A DNA stretch of 64,000 nucleotides, taken from the NCBI GenBank assembly GCA_937872895.1, contig CALMUP010000003.1:1-64000 (forward strand), in the 5' to 3' direction. Positions 7,836 through 16,583 of this stretch are shown here, piece after piece. Positions within the stretch are counted from its first letter, which is position 1; each line of letters begins with the position of its first letter. Below the pieces are notes generated by a model. It saw only the letters and a list, made by a program, of their open reading frames with translations, made no database searches and was not told where the DNA came from. This DNA is from an uncultured Verrucomicrobiota bacterium. Its GTDB lineage: Bacteria > Verrucomicrobiota > Kiritimatiellia > CAIVKH01. The translations under genes were made by a program, and so were the position numbers.

Positions 7836-10538
7836 CTACTCGGTCAGACCGGCCTCGATGGCCAGGAACCGCACGTCGCCGGTGGCGGGTCCGGGATCGA
7901 GGGTGACCAGACCGGAACCGCGGAAGAAGGTGCCGGTGGCGTACCAGAACAGGTCATTGACCAGATCCCCATCGTTGAGGCGCACGCGGAACACGCGGTC
8001 GGTGGCGGTGGTAACCTGCACGTTGTGGTCTTCAAGGAGTGACACCCGCAGGAAACTGAGCGCGTTGATCGGCGACGTGCCGGCAAGGAATTCATCGCGG
8101 TTGGACACGCCGTCGCCGTCGGCATCCGCATCGCCGGCGGCGTTGGTCAGGGCCCCGAAGTAGGCGTATTCCCACTGGTCGCTCATACCGTCGGAATCGT
8201 TATCGGTATAGGACAACACGGTGACGATTTCGCTGCGGGTCGAGCGGCCGAGGTCATCCCACGCCTGCGCCTGCAACCGGAGCGGCCCGGCCCCGTAGTT
8301 GGTCAGTGCCACGATCGCGGTGACGCCGGTGGCCACGGGCTTGCCCTCGGCGAAGACGACAACCTGGGTGACACTGCCCATCGCGGCGGCGGTGGCGACC
8401 TCGGCGGTGACCACGCCGGTGCGCAACCGGTACACGCGGTCGGCCGGTGCGATGATCGTACACGCGAGGTCGTGGTTGGTCACCACGACGGTGACCGAGG
8501 CGCGGCCTTCCGTTTCCACGCCGGTCCCGTCGCGCACCGCCAGGGTCAGCTCATGCGGCCCGTTCGGCCACCCCGTGGTGTCCACCGTCCACCCCGGCAT
8601 CGCCTGGGTCACGCCGGCGGAGAGGAAGATCATCGCACGCGGCTTTAAGTTGTCGTCGTTGTCGTTGAAGGTGTCCGAAAAGTCCGGCCCGGTCAGGGTG
8701 CTTCCGCCCACGGTGCTGACCGAATACGCGACGTGCAGGTTCACGCCTTCCCAGGAATTCGTCCGGGCAAACAGCCACATTTCGGATGGTGGGGTCGCGG
8801 AAAAATCGAGGGGGCGGCTGTAGGTGGCGAGGCACCCGGCCGCATCCTGCAGGTTGGTGTTGTTGTTGATGACCGAGGCCAGGCCGTTGAGGATGCCCAG
8901 CGGCGAGGCGAGGTTGGTCGTGACCAGCCACTCGTTGGTGATCACACGGGCATCCAGGGTGGTGATGACAGCCCGGACGACATCACCCGAAACGGCGTTT
9001 CCGGACAACGAGACGGCCTCGCGGGCGGCGTGCGTGGAGGCGAGGAAGCTGTTCGACGGGATCGATGCCCGGACCGTGGTCACGGCAGCAGTACCGGCCG
9101 CAACGACCACCGCGATCGTATTGGTCGCCGAGCCGGGTGTCTTGTGCACAACCTCGATGCGGTCGCCGAAGGCCAGGGCGGTCACCGGCAGCGGCGGCGC
9201 GGCCTTGATCGCATTGGCGAGTCCCGCCGCCACGTCGTATAGGGTGTCGCCCGGTGCGACCGTGTAGGTGCGGGCAACGCCGTTGATGCGGGCGGTGACC
9301 ACATTGCCCGGCGCGGGGGCCCCGATGGAGGTGTTGGTCCGCCAGAAACCATCGACATACCAACCGGCCTGCGCGACCGGGCGGTCGATGGCGGCGACCA
9401 CCAGGCCGGCGAGGTTGGTTGTTCCGCTCACGGTGGTGCGGTTGGTCAGGCCGGGCCACGACACCGATGACGGTACCGCATACGGCGCACACAACGGATC
9501 GCCGAGGAACAGGCCCTGATAGGGATTCCGCACCGACATCCAGAAACTCTCTCCGAGGCTGAACCCCCGGGCATACCAGTAATGGAGCAACGGCGAAGCG
9601 AACTTGTTCGTGTAGGCGCAGGGTTCCACCACCGTGCCGTGGGTGCCGGCATAGCCGTTGGTGATCCATGACAGGATGGTCATTTGTCCGCCGGATGGCT
9701 CATACAGGTATCCGCCATAGGACGTCAGGTGCTCGCCAAACGACCCCGGCAGCGGTGGATTGGCCCCGATCCAGGAATGCGCGGTTCGACCCGCGACGAC
9801 TCCGATGATGTTGGAGGTGCCGATCACGGAATCGGCATTCAGCCATTGCTGGGTCTGCGGAGCGCCGTGGTACCGGGACAGGGTGAGCACCCGCTCGAAC
9901 TCCTCCCACTGTACGTTGCGAAACGTGTCCGTTGTCCGCATCAACAACACCCGCGAAACCGGCTGTTGATAATCAGCCTCCGTTGCGTGATCAACCTGGC
10001 GCTTGGCGACAAGCATGTTTGACGCGGTCAGCATGGATGCAAGCCGCAGCCGGTTGCTGCTGAATGATGCGGTATGGGAAAAGGCGCGTTCGCGGGCGTA
10101 ATAAGCATTGGCGCTTCCGGCGGCAATCTGGCAGCCGAACGTCCATGCATCCGGCGAGGTATAGAACCCATAGTAGAACGTTGCGGTCAGGCCGGCGTAC
10201 CGGTAGTCAAAGAATGGCGGCTGGAATACGCGGTAAGGGATATCGATCGAAAATACAACGGCATCAACCTGGTTCGACCAGGGTGCACGACCGATGTATG
10301 CCCTCACCGGCCCCTCGATGTCATTGGAATAAACCGCGATTGAAATACTGTTCGACGTCACCACCTGGACCGGGATGATCAGGTGATCCGGGATCCCGCG
10401 TTGTTCCGCGTAGTAGCGGCCGAGTTCCAGCGAACGTTCGCTGTTCCGGTTGACCACGACGGCGGTGCGCAAAGGGCTCCCGCCGGCCCAGACCGGCACC
10501 GCAAGCATGGCAAAAACCGCGGCCAACAACCAGTGCAT
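7836..10538 (-). CDS. Secreted TIGR03790-family protein with calcium-type repeats
   Basis: 900 residues, starting with an 18-residue signal peptide (MHWLLAAVFAMLAVPVWAGG). Residues ~20-330 match the TIGR03790 pattern (TAVVVNRNSERSLELGRYYA, then RGIPDHLI). This conserved domain of unknown function is found in large secreted proteins. The middle is beta-rich, with a LysM-like stretch (ARTYTVAPGDTLYDVAAGL). Near residues 785-840 two DxDxDG-type repeats (DNDSDGMSDQWEYAYFG; DADADGDGVSNRDEF) resemble thrombospondin type-3 calcium-binding units. A ~75-residue beta tail follows. It lies downstream of the potD terminator, so it probably has its own promoter. Extracellular or cell-surface role, function unknown. 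Confidence 0.8.
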   Translation of the reverse strand: MHWLLAAVFAMLAVPVWAGGSPLRTAVVVNRNSERSLELGRYYAEQRGIPDHLIIPVQVVTSNSISIAVYSNDIEGPVRAYIGRAPWSNQVDAVVFSIDIPYRVFQPPFFDYRYAGLTATFYYGFYTSPDAWTFGCQIAAGSANAYYARERAFSHTASFSSNRLRLASMLTASNMLVAKRQVDHATEADYQQPVSRVLLMRTTDTFRNVQWEEFERVLTLSRYHGAPQTQQWLNADSVIGTSNIIGVVAGRTAHSWIGANPPLPGSFGEHLTSYGGYLYEPSGGQMTILSWITNGYAGTHGTVVEPCAYTNKFASPLLHYWYARGFSLGESFWMSVRNPYQGLFLGDPLCAPYAVPSSVSWPGLTNRTTVSGTTNLAGLVVAAIDRPVAQAGWYVDGFWRTNTSIGAPAPGNVVTARINGVARTYTVAPGDTLYDVAAGLANAIKAAPPLPVTALAFGDRIEVVHKTPGSATNTIAVVVAAGTAAVTTVRASIPSNSFLASTHAAREAVSLSGNAVSGDVVRAVITTLDARVITNEWLVTTNLASPLGILNGLASVINNNTNLQDAAGCLATYSRPLDFSATPPSEMWLFARTNSWEGVNLHVAYSVSTVGGSTLTGPDFSDTFNDNDDNLKPRAMIFLSAGVTQAMPGWTVDTTGWPNGPHELTLAVRDGTGVETEGRASVTVVVTNHDLACTIIAPADRVYRLRTGVVTAEVATAAAMGSVTQVVVFAEGKPVATGVTAIVALTNYGAGPLRLQAQAWDDLGRSTRSEIVTVLSYTDNDSDGMSDQWEYAYFGALTNAAGDADADGDGVSNRDEFLAGTSPINALSFLRVSLLEDHNVQVTTATDRVFRVRLNDGDLVNDLFWYATGTFFRGSGLVTLDPGPATGDVRFLAIEAGLTE

Positions 10539-10564
10539 GGGGATACCATACCCGAAAAACGAAA

Positions 10565-10590
10565 AACCGGGGACAGGAAAGTCCCCGGTT
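10565..10590 (-). terminator. Rho-independent terminator of the pot operon
   Basis: A perfect 10-bp stem (AACCGGGGAC/GTCCCCGGTT) with a 6-nt loop. On the minus strand it is followed by TTTTTCGTTTTT. It lies about 25 bp after the potD stop. Confidence 0.85.
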
Positions 10591-10613
10591 CGTGCACGGC
10601 GCGAGGGCGCCGG

Positions 10614-11651
10614 TTACTCGGCGGCTTTCACCTGGTCCCACATCTTCGTGTAGAGGGCCAGGGCATCACCGACTTCATCGATGACTTCGCACTTAGCCTT
10701 GACTTCCTCTTCCAGGAAGATCGAGGGATCGTTACGGATCTCCTCGCTCATCAACGGGTACGCGGCGGCGTTGGGAGCGAGGTAATAGACGAAGTCGGTG
10801 TTCTCGGCCGCGACCTCTGCGTCGAGGAAGAAGTTGATGAACGCATGGGCGAGGTCAACCTCCTTGGCATCCTTCGGGATGACGAAGTCGTCGCAGGCGA
10901 TCGAGGTGCCTTCCTGGGGGATGACGAAGACGATGTCCTCGTTGTCCTCCATGACCTGCAGGATATCGCCGTTATAGCCATGCACGAGGAAGAACTCGCC
11001 GGAGGCGAGACCGGTCTTGTACTGCTCGTTCTCGAACTTGGCGAGGTTCTTCTTCCAGCGGATGACGATGTCGCGGGCCTCGGCCAGTTCCTGCTCGTTC
11101 GTCGAATTCAGGCTGTAGCCGAGGAACTTCAGCGCGGCACCGAGGGTTTCGCGCATGTCGTTGAGCATGGTGGCACGGCCCTTGATGGCCTCGAGGTCCA
11201 TCAGCGACCACGACGGCTCGACCTCGCCCAGCTTGCTGCCGAGGTAGGCGATGCCGCTGCTGGTCAGCATGTACGGGACGCTGTGGTCCATGGCCTTGTC
11301 GATGGCGATCTTCAGGTAGTCGGGATCGACGTTCGCGATGTTCGGGACCTTGCTGCGGTCGATCGGCTGGAGCATGCCCTGGTTGTACATCGTGCGCACC
11401 ATGTAGCTGCTCGGCATGATGATGTCGTAGCCGCTGGCGCCGGCCTTGAGCTTGGCATACATCGCCTCGTTGGAGTCGAAGGTATCGATGATGACCCGGA
11501 CGTTGTTCTCCTGCTCGAAGCGGGTGAGCAACTCGGGCTTGATGTAATCGGCCCACGTATAGACGTGCAGGGTGGGCTGCTTCTTCCCGCAGCCGGTCAG
11601 CGCCACGGCCAACCCGAGGGCGGCCAATCCGATGGTCAGGGTCTTCTTCAT
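10614..11651 (-). CDS. potD: Polyamine ABC transporter, substrate-binding lipoprotein
   Basis: 345 residues. The lipoprotein signal ends in the lipobox LTGC, so the mature protein would be lipidated at Cys21 and held at the periplasmic face of the inner membrane. The body matches the spermidine/putrescine-binding PotD/PotF family: LHVYTWADYIKPELLTRFEQ at the start, then YDIIMPSSYMV and DFVIPKDAKEVDLAHAFINF. It delivers polyamine to PotBC. The start was chosen for its signal peptide and because it overlaps the potC stop as ATGA. A terminator follows at 10565. Confidence 0.93.
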   Translation of the reverse strand: MKKTLTIGLAALGLAVALTGCGKKQPTLHVYTWADYIKPELLTRFEQENNVRVIIDTFDSNEAMYAKLKAGASGYDIIMPSSYMVRTMYNQGMLQPIDRSKVPNIANVDPDYLKIAIDKAMDHSVPYMLTSSGIAYLGSKLGEVEPSWSLMDLEAIKGRATMLNDMRETLGAALKFLGYSLNSTNEQELAEARDIVIRWKKNLAKFENEQYKTGLASGEFFLVHGYNGDILQVMEDNEDIVFVIPQEGTSIACDDFVIPKDAKEVDLAHAFINFFLDAEVAAENTDFVYYLAPNAAAYPLMSEEIRNDPSIFLEEEVKAKCEVIDEVGDALALYTKMWDQVKAAE

Positions 11652-12424
11652 GCTTTTTTCTCCGTGGTGAGTCGTTGACTGGTCCATACCGCGAGGAAGG
11701 TTACCACGAGTAGCAGGGTCGACAAAGCATTTATGATCGGCATGTTCTTGCTGTGCTTGATCATGCTGTAGATGCGGATCGGCAGGGTGGTCGAGCCGGG
11801 GCCGGCGACGAAGAAGGAGATGACGAAGTCGTCGATCGACAGGGTGAAGGCGAGCAGGCCGCCGGCGAGGATGCCGGGGGCGAGCATCGGCAATAGCACG
11901 CGCCAGGTGGTGTCCCACCAGCCGGCCCCGAGGTCTTGCGAGGCCTCGATGACCGCGAAGTCGAAATCCTGCAGCCGCGCCAGCACGACCATGGCCACAT
12001 AACTGATGCAGAAGGTGACGTGGGCGAGGTAGATGGTGAGCAGACCGAGTTTGAACCCGATCGCCGCGAAGAACAGCAAGAGGCTCATGCCCATCAGGAT
12101 GTCCGGCACGACCAGCGGCGTGTACACCAGCGTGTAGTGGAACCGCTGCAGGCGCGACGTGTAGCGGTGCAGGGCAAACGCGGCGAGCGTACCCAGCACC
12201 ATCGCGGACAGCGTGGAGGCCACGGCGATCAGCAGGGTGTTGCGCAGGGCGAGCCAGATCGGGCGGTCGTTGAAGAGCTTCGCGTACCAGTCGAGGGTGA
12301 AGCCCTCCCATCCACCGCCGAACCGAGCCGCGTTGAACGAGTTGATCACGAGGATCAGGATCGGCAGGTAGAAGAAGAGCAGCACGAGCAGCGTCGTGAA
12401 CAGCGGAATATGGCTGCGGTTCAT
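11648..12424 (-). CDS. potC: Polyamine ABC transporter permease PotC
   Basis: An inner-membrane permease of 258 residues with six predicted helices. It carries the EAA loop, EASQDLGAGWWDTTWRVLLP, which docks on the ATPase. The pattern MNRSHIPLFTTLLVLLFFYL plus NSFNAARFGGGWEGFTLDWY is typical of PotC/PotI. It overlaps potB upstream and potD downstream, each by 4 bp (ATGA). Confidence 0.94.
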   Translation of the reverse strand: MNRSHIPLFTTLLVLLFFYLPILILVINSFNAARFGGGWEGFTLDWYAKLFNDRPIWLALRNTLLIAVASTLSAMVLGTLAAFALHRYTSRLQRFHYTLVYTPLVVPDILMGMSLLLFFAAIGFKLGLLTIYLAHVTFCISYVAMVVLARLQDFDFAVIEASQDLGAGWWDTTWRVLLPMLAPGILAGGLLAFTLSIDDFVISFFVAGPGSTTLPIRIYSMIKHSKNMPIINALSTLLLVVTFLAVWTSQRLTTEKKA

Positions 12425-13296
12425 GGCGCCTCCTTCCGAGCCGGGGTACGGCGGCCCTGGAGCAGCAGGGCCAGCATCATCGGACCGAGCACGACGAGGG
12501 TCAGCAGTGCGGAGAGGCCGCTGGCGTGGGGCAGGTTCCGGTCGGACAAGGCGCGCTGGGCAATCTTGTTGCCGATCATCTCGCTGGAGGCACCGCCCAT
12601 GATGTCGGGAATCACATAGGAGCCCAGCGCCGGGATGAACACCACCAGCACCGCGGTGAGCAGGCCGCGCCGGATGCCGGGGATGAAGATGCTGGTGAAG
12701 GCCTTGAGCGCGCCGGCCCCGAGGTCCCGTGCCGCCTCCATCAACCGGAAGTCGAACTTCTCGGCGGCGGCGTAGATCGGCAGCACCGCGAACGGCAGGT
12801 GGGTGTAGACCAGCACCAGCAGCACGGCGTATTCGTTGTAGAGCAATTGGGTGTCCGGTCCGACCAGGTTCAGGGCGAGCAGGAGCTTCTTGATCGGCCC
12901 CTCCGGATGCAGCAATTCCTTCCAGGCGAAGACACGGACGAGGAAGTTGGTCCAGAATGGCACGATGACGAGGAGCAGGAGGCGCTGCCGCCACTTCACC
13001 CCGACCCGCGCCATGTAGTAGCCACACGGGATGGAGAGCAGGATGCAGACCGCGGTGGTGACCGCGCTCATCCACAGGGTGCGCCAGGCGATGTCGGGGT
13101 AGTTGGGGTTGGCGAGGCTGCGCCAGGTGTTCAGGGTCCAGCCGGCACCGATGCCGCCGTCGAGGCTGACCGGGCGGAACGCGATGGCGAAGATCATCAG
13201 CGTCGGGATCAGGAACAGCAGGACCAGCCAGGCCATCGTGGGCAGGCTGACCAGCCACTCCAGCAGGTTCTTTCGCTTGGCCGGGGTGAGGTCCAT
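12421..13296 (-). CDS. potB: Polyamine ABC transporter permease PotB
   Basis: An inner-membrane permease of 291 residues with six predicted helices and the EAA loop EAARDLGAGALKAFTSIFIP. The pattern VPFWTNFLVRVFAWKELL is characteristic of PotB/PotH. It starts 3 bp after the potA stop and overlaps potC by ATGA, so the operon order is A-B-C-D. Confidence 0.94.
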   Translation of the reverse strand: MDLTPAKRKNLLEWLVSLPTMAWLVLLFLIPTLMIFAIAFRPVSLDGGIGAGWTLNTWRSLANPNYPDIAWRTLWMSAVTTAVCILLSIPCGYYMARVGVKWRQRLLLLVIVPFWTNFLVRVFAWKELLHPEGPIKKLLLALNLVGPDTQLLYNEYAVLLVLVYTHLPFAVLPIYAAAEKFDFRLMEAARDLGAGALKAFTSIFIPGIRRGLLTAVLVVFIPALGSYVIPDIMGGASSEMIGNKIAQRALSDRNLPHASGLSALLTLVVLGPMMLALLLQGRRTPARKEAP

Positions 13297-13299
13297 GGA

Positions 13300-14454
13300 T
13301 CAGCGCGCCACCGGGGCATCGGGAAGGGTCATCATCTGCTCGTCGTTCTCGCTGTAGTGCTCGAGCATGAAGCCGTCGTCGGCATGCCACCAGACATACA
13401 CCGGGTCCTTCCACTTGACCGGCTTCTCGTCGAGCAGGTAGCGGCCGTGCTGCTGGTTGATGGAAAGCCGGTAGTCGCCGGTGCGGACCCAGTAGCGCGT
13501 GTGCGAGCCGAGGTAGACGATGTCCTCGACGACGCCGTGGAGTACGTTGTGCTTCGGATTCGGATCGGGGCGATCGCGCGAGATGCGAAATTTCTCCGGG
13601 CGCACGCTGAGGTGGATCGGGGCATTGACCTGGATGTTCTTGTCGTTGAAGCAGACGACTTCGCCGAGGCCCTCGACGAAGGTGCGGTTGTAGTCGGCGT
13701 CGATCTCCTCGCGCACCACGCCCTCGAAGAAATTGGTGTCGCCGATGAAGGCGGCGACGAAACTCGAACGCGGGGCCTCGTAGATCTCGCCGGGACCGCC
13801 GATCTGCTCGATGCGGCCCTTGTTCATGACCGCGATGCGGTCGCTCAAACTCATCGCCTCGCCCTGGTCGTGGGTGACGTAGATGAAGGTGATGCCGACC
13901 TCGTCGTGGATGTTGTCGAGCTCGATCAGCATGCGCTGGCGCAGCTTGAGGTCGAGGGCGGCGAGCGGCTCGTCGAGCAGCAGCACCCGGGGTTTGTTGA
14001 TCAGGGCGCGGGCAATGGCCACCCGCTGCTTCTGGCCGCCGCTGATCTGGTCGGGCTTCTTGTAGGCATGATCCTCCATCTGGATCAGCGCCAGCATCTT
14101 GTCGACCTCGCGCTTGATCTCGGCGGAGGGGCGGCGGGCGATGCGCAGGCCGTAGGCGATGTTCTCCCACAGGGTCATGTGGGGAAAGAGCGCATAACTC
14201 TGGAAAATGGTGTTGACCTTGCGTTCGTTGGGTGGCAGGCGCGTGATGTCCTCGCCATCAAGCAGCAGACGCCCCTCTTCAGGATGCTCGAATCCGGCAA
14301 TCATCCGCAGCAAGGTGGTTTTGCCACACCCGCTGGGGCCGAGAAGGGAAAAGAATTCACCCCGCCGGATGGAAAGCGATACGTCCTTGACTGCGGTAAA
14401 GGAACCAAACCGCTTGGTTACGCCCTCAATCTCGATGCTGTTTTCACTGGCCAT
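13300..14454 (-). CDS. potA: Polyamine ABC transporter ATP-binding protein
   Basis: Cytoplasmic ATPase of the importer, 384 residues. Walker A GPSGCGKTT is at 39-47, a Q-loop glutamine is near 85, the ABC signature ISGGQKQR is at 137-144 and Walker B VLLLDEP at 157-163. A C-terminal TOBE-like regulatory region follows (LSVRPEKFRIS; VVEDIVYLGSHTRYWVR). The start ATG at 14454 has AGGGAG about 11 bp upstream; an open stretch further upstream reads into non-coding DNA. It is the first gene of potABCD. The haloperoxidase gene lies 58 bp upstream on the same strand with no visible terminator between them, so read-through is possible. Confidence 0.95.
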   Translation of the reverse strand: MASENSIEIEGVTKRFGSFTAVKDVSLSIRRGEFFSLLGPSGCGKTTLLRMIAGFEHPEEGRLLLDGEDITRLPPNERKVNTIFQSYALFPHMTLWENIAYGLRIARRPSAEIKREVDKMLALIQMEDHAYKKPDQISGGQKQRVAIARALINKPRVLLLDEPLAALDLKLRQRMLIELDNIHDEVGITFIYVTHDQGEAMSLSDRIAVMNKGRIEQIGGPGEIYEAPRSSFVAAFIGDTNFFEGVVREEIDADYNRTFVEGLGEVVCFNDKNIQVNAPIHLSVRPEKFRISRDRPDPNPKHNVLHGVVEDIVYLGSHTRYWVRTGDYRLSINQQHGRYLLDEKPVKWKDPVYVWWHADDGFMLEHYSENDEQMMTLPDAPVAR

Positions 14455-14512
14455 GGCGCTGCATTCTCCCTGTTCAGCGAACGATGAAACCTTGGCCGGA
14501 AAATTGCAATCC

Positions 14513-16498
14513 TTATGGGACCGAAACGATCCGGTGCAACAACAAGCCGGACGGAGGTGCCGGATTGGTCCAGACCACCGAAGCCACGGTGGCCGTGATC
14601 GGACCGGAGACCGGCGCATAGATCACGCCATCAACCGAAGCCTCGACCCGGTACACATGACCGGTCAAGGCCGGCCAGGCGAGGACCATCGCATCATCCT
14701 GCACCCTGCCGCGAGCCGCCATGACCGGATGCGGCGCCGGTTCTCCGCGGAAATACTGCCGGGCCAGATCCATGGCGGCCCGCCCCACCCGCGCACCGAC
14801 CTTGCGGCCACCGAAGTCATCACTGGCGATATGGATGCCACCCCACAAACGCGAGATGCCCGCCAGGTCCGCGGCATCGTAGTAGGTCGCCCATTGGATG
14901 CGCGTCTCCTGGGAGGGCCCGTACTCGAAGGTCAGGTAGCCCGGCTGGGCGACGAACTCGCCGAGCCCGCCCGGAACAAACGGCGTACCGGTAAAACCGG
15001 CAAGGACCTCCGCGGCGGCGCGGCTGAACGTGCTGTGGCCGGAGATCATGCCCGCGAACGGCGGCGAGACAAAGGTGGCCTTCTGGAAAGGGAACCAGAA
15101 CGTCCCCGAGATCCAGTCCACACCCCCGACTTCGTTGGTCGGATCGGCCGGCTGCCCGGTCCAGTGGTACAGCGCCACCTGGTTCAGGTTCGTGGCGAGG
15201 TGGGCATGGCGCTGGCCAGGCGCGGAGGATTCCGCCGTGACGATCTCGGCCAGGCCCGGCTCGAGCGGCATCAACAGGGTCGCGCTCAACCAGCGGATCG
15301 CCGAGACCGGGCGCACGCCATCGTACACGCCCTTGTGGTTCCAGGCGGCGATCGCCGCGTCGTGCAGCGCGCCGTTCAATGCGAAGTACAGCTTCACATC
15401 CCATTCCAACGCATCGACGGCCTGCGTGGATCCGGCGATGACCTTGTTGGTGATCAGATCGGATGCCGCATTGGCCAGCGAATTCCAATGCCCCGGCGGT
15501 GACTCGGAATCCGGACCGTCCGCCCAGTATTCGGCAAGCACCCGCCCGTAATCGGCGCGGCGCACGAGGTTGGTCGCGTAGGGCTGCCCGGTGACCGGAT
15601 TGACCGGATGCCCGGCTCCGTCGCGGGTGCCGAGCGGATGGTTCCCCGTCACGCCGGGCGATGCATCGATGACCACCCCGTCCGCCGGATCAAGCCAACT
15701 GCCGAAACGGACCACCTCGAGCATCTCCTGCATGAACCGGTCTTCGCTTTCACTGAACAACTGCGGCGGCGGACCCACATCCTCGTGCACCTCATTGGTG
15801 GAAATACGCATCAGCGCAAAAGGCGTGACCCGGCCCCAGTGCGGACAGACATTGGTTTGCCAGGCCGAGGGATCAGGGATCCCGATCTGGGAAACCGGAT
15901 TCTCCAACGACAATGGCTGCCAACGGTTCGGGTCGTCCATGACGATGTACGAGGAGGCGACGACCAGCGGAGGATTGGCCGGGGTGAAACTGAACCTATA
16001 ATTGACGAACTCGTTGGCCCCGTCCGCCCAGCTGTTGGTCAGCACGGTCGCGGCGATCCGGTTACCTACGGCATACGGCGCATCCCCTGTGACCGCGACG
16101 AGGTTGGTCGGATAGCCGAGTTGCGTCATGCGCGTTGCCAGTGCGGCAAAGGTGGTGTTCGAGTTGACCGAACGCGCATAACGGTGGCGCAGCACCTGGT
16201 AGGCCGCATAGCTGATCGCCTCGGCCCGCGCGGCCGCGACGTTGGTGGGCACCGGGGCAACCTTCTCCTTCACCATGAACCCCTCGGCCACCGGGTCGTA
16301 CGCGGCCCAGGCGTCGTACATGGCGACGGAAAGGTGGAACAGGTTCCGGGCGTGCACCGGCGGCCGGACCAGGTCGATGCGGATCGCATCCAGCGCTTCC
16401 TCGTTCCAGATCCGGGCGACGGAAGGATCCGCCCGTGCGGCCAGCGTCACACCGGCCGCGCCCAGCATCCAGACCAACAACCTGCGGAAGGCACGCAT
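14513..16498 (-). CDS. Secreted vanadium-dependent haloperoxidase-like (PAP2 superfamily) protein
   Basis: 661 residues with an N-terminal signal peptide. The vanadate/phosphate pocket of the PAP2/haloperoxidase superfamily is visible: Lys389 with Arg396-Pro397 (WNHKGVYDGVRPVSAIRW), Ser486-Gly487-His488 (FAGMISGHSTFSRAAAEVL), and Arg550 with His556 (SRLWGGIHIASDDFGGRKVG). Family members oxidise halides with peroxide, or in some cases hydrolyse phosphate esters; which one applies cannot be told from sequence. The last ~65 residues form a beta tail (YRVEASVDGVIY) like those of the other secreted proteins here. Likely periplasmic or extracellular. Confidence 0.87.
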   Translation of the reverse strand: MRAFRRLLVWMLGAAGVTLAARADPSVARIWNEEALDAIRIDLVRPPVHARNLFHLSVAMYDAWAAYDPVAEGFMVKEKVAPVPTNVAAARAEAISYAAYQVLRHRYARSVNSNTTFAALATRMTQLGYPTNLVAVTGDAPYAVGNRIAATVLTNSWADGANEFVNYRFSFTPANPPLVVASSYIVMDDPNRWQPLSLENPVSQIGIPDPSAWQTNVCPHWGRVTPFALMRISTNEVHEDVGPPPQLFSESEDRFMQEMLEVVRFGSWLDPADGVVIDASPGVTGNHPLGTRDGAGHPVNPVTGQPYATNLVRRADYGRVLAEYWADGPDSESPPGHWNSLANAASDLITNKVIAGSTQAVDALEWDVKLYFALNGALHDAAIAAWNHKGVYDGVRPVSAIRWLSATLLMPLEPGLAEIVTAESSAPGQRHAHLATNLNQVALYHWTGQPADPTNEVGGVDWISGTFWFPFQKATFVSPPFAGMISGHSTFSRAAAEVLAGFTGTPFVPGGLGEFVAQPGYLTFEYGPSQETRIQWATYYDAADLAGISRLWGGIHIASDDFGGRKVGARVGRAAMDLARQYFRGEPAPHPVMAARGRVQDDAMVLAWPALTGHVYRVEASVDGVIYAPVSGPITATVASVVWTNPAPPSGLLLHRIVSVP

Positions 16499-16583
16499 GC
16501 CGGAACCCTAGGCCGATCGCGCCGCTGGATCAACCGCCATGTTGACGCTTGTCCGCCACCGGGCTTGTTGCTATGCAGGCCGT

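Noticed and set aside
10614-12311. A longer PotD reading frame extending upstream of 11651
   Set aside because: The extension reads potC out of frame; the lipoprotein signal at 11651 and the ATGA overlap define the true start.
12526-14487. Plus-strand open frame opposite potA and potB
   Set aside because: Antisense shadow of clearly identified ABC-transporter genes.
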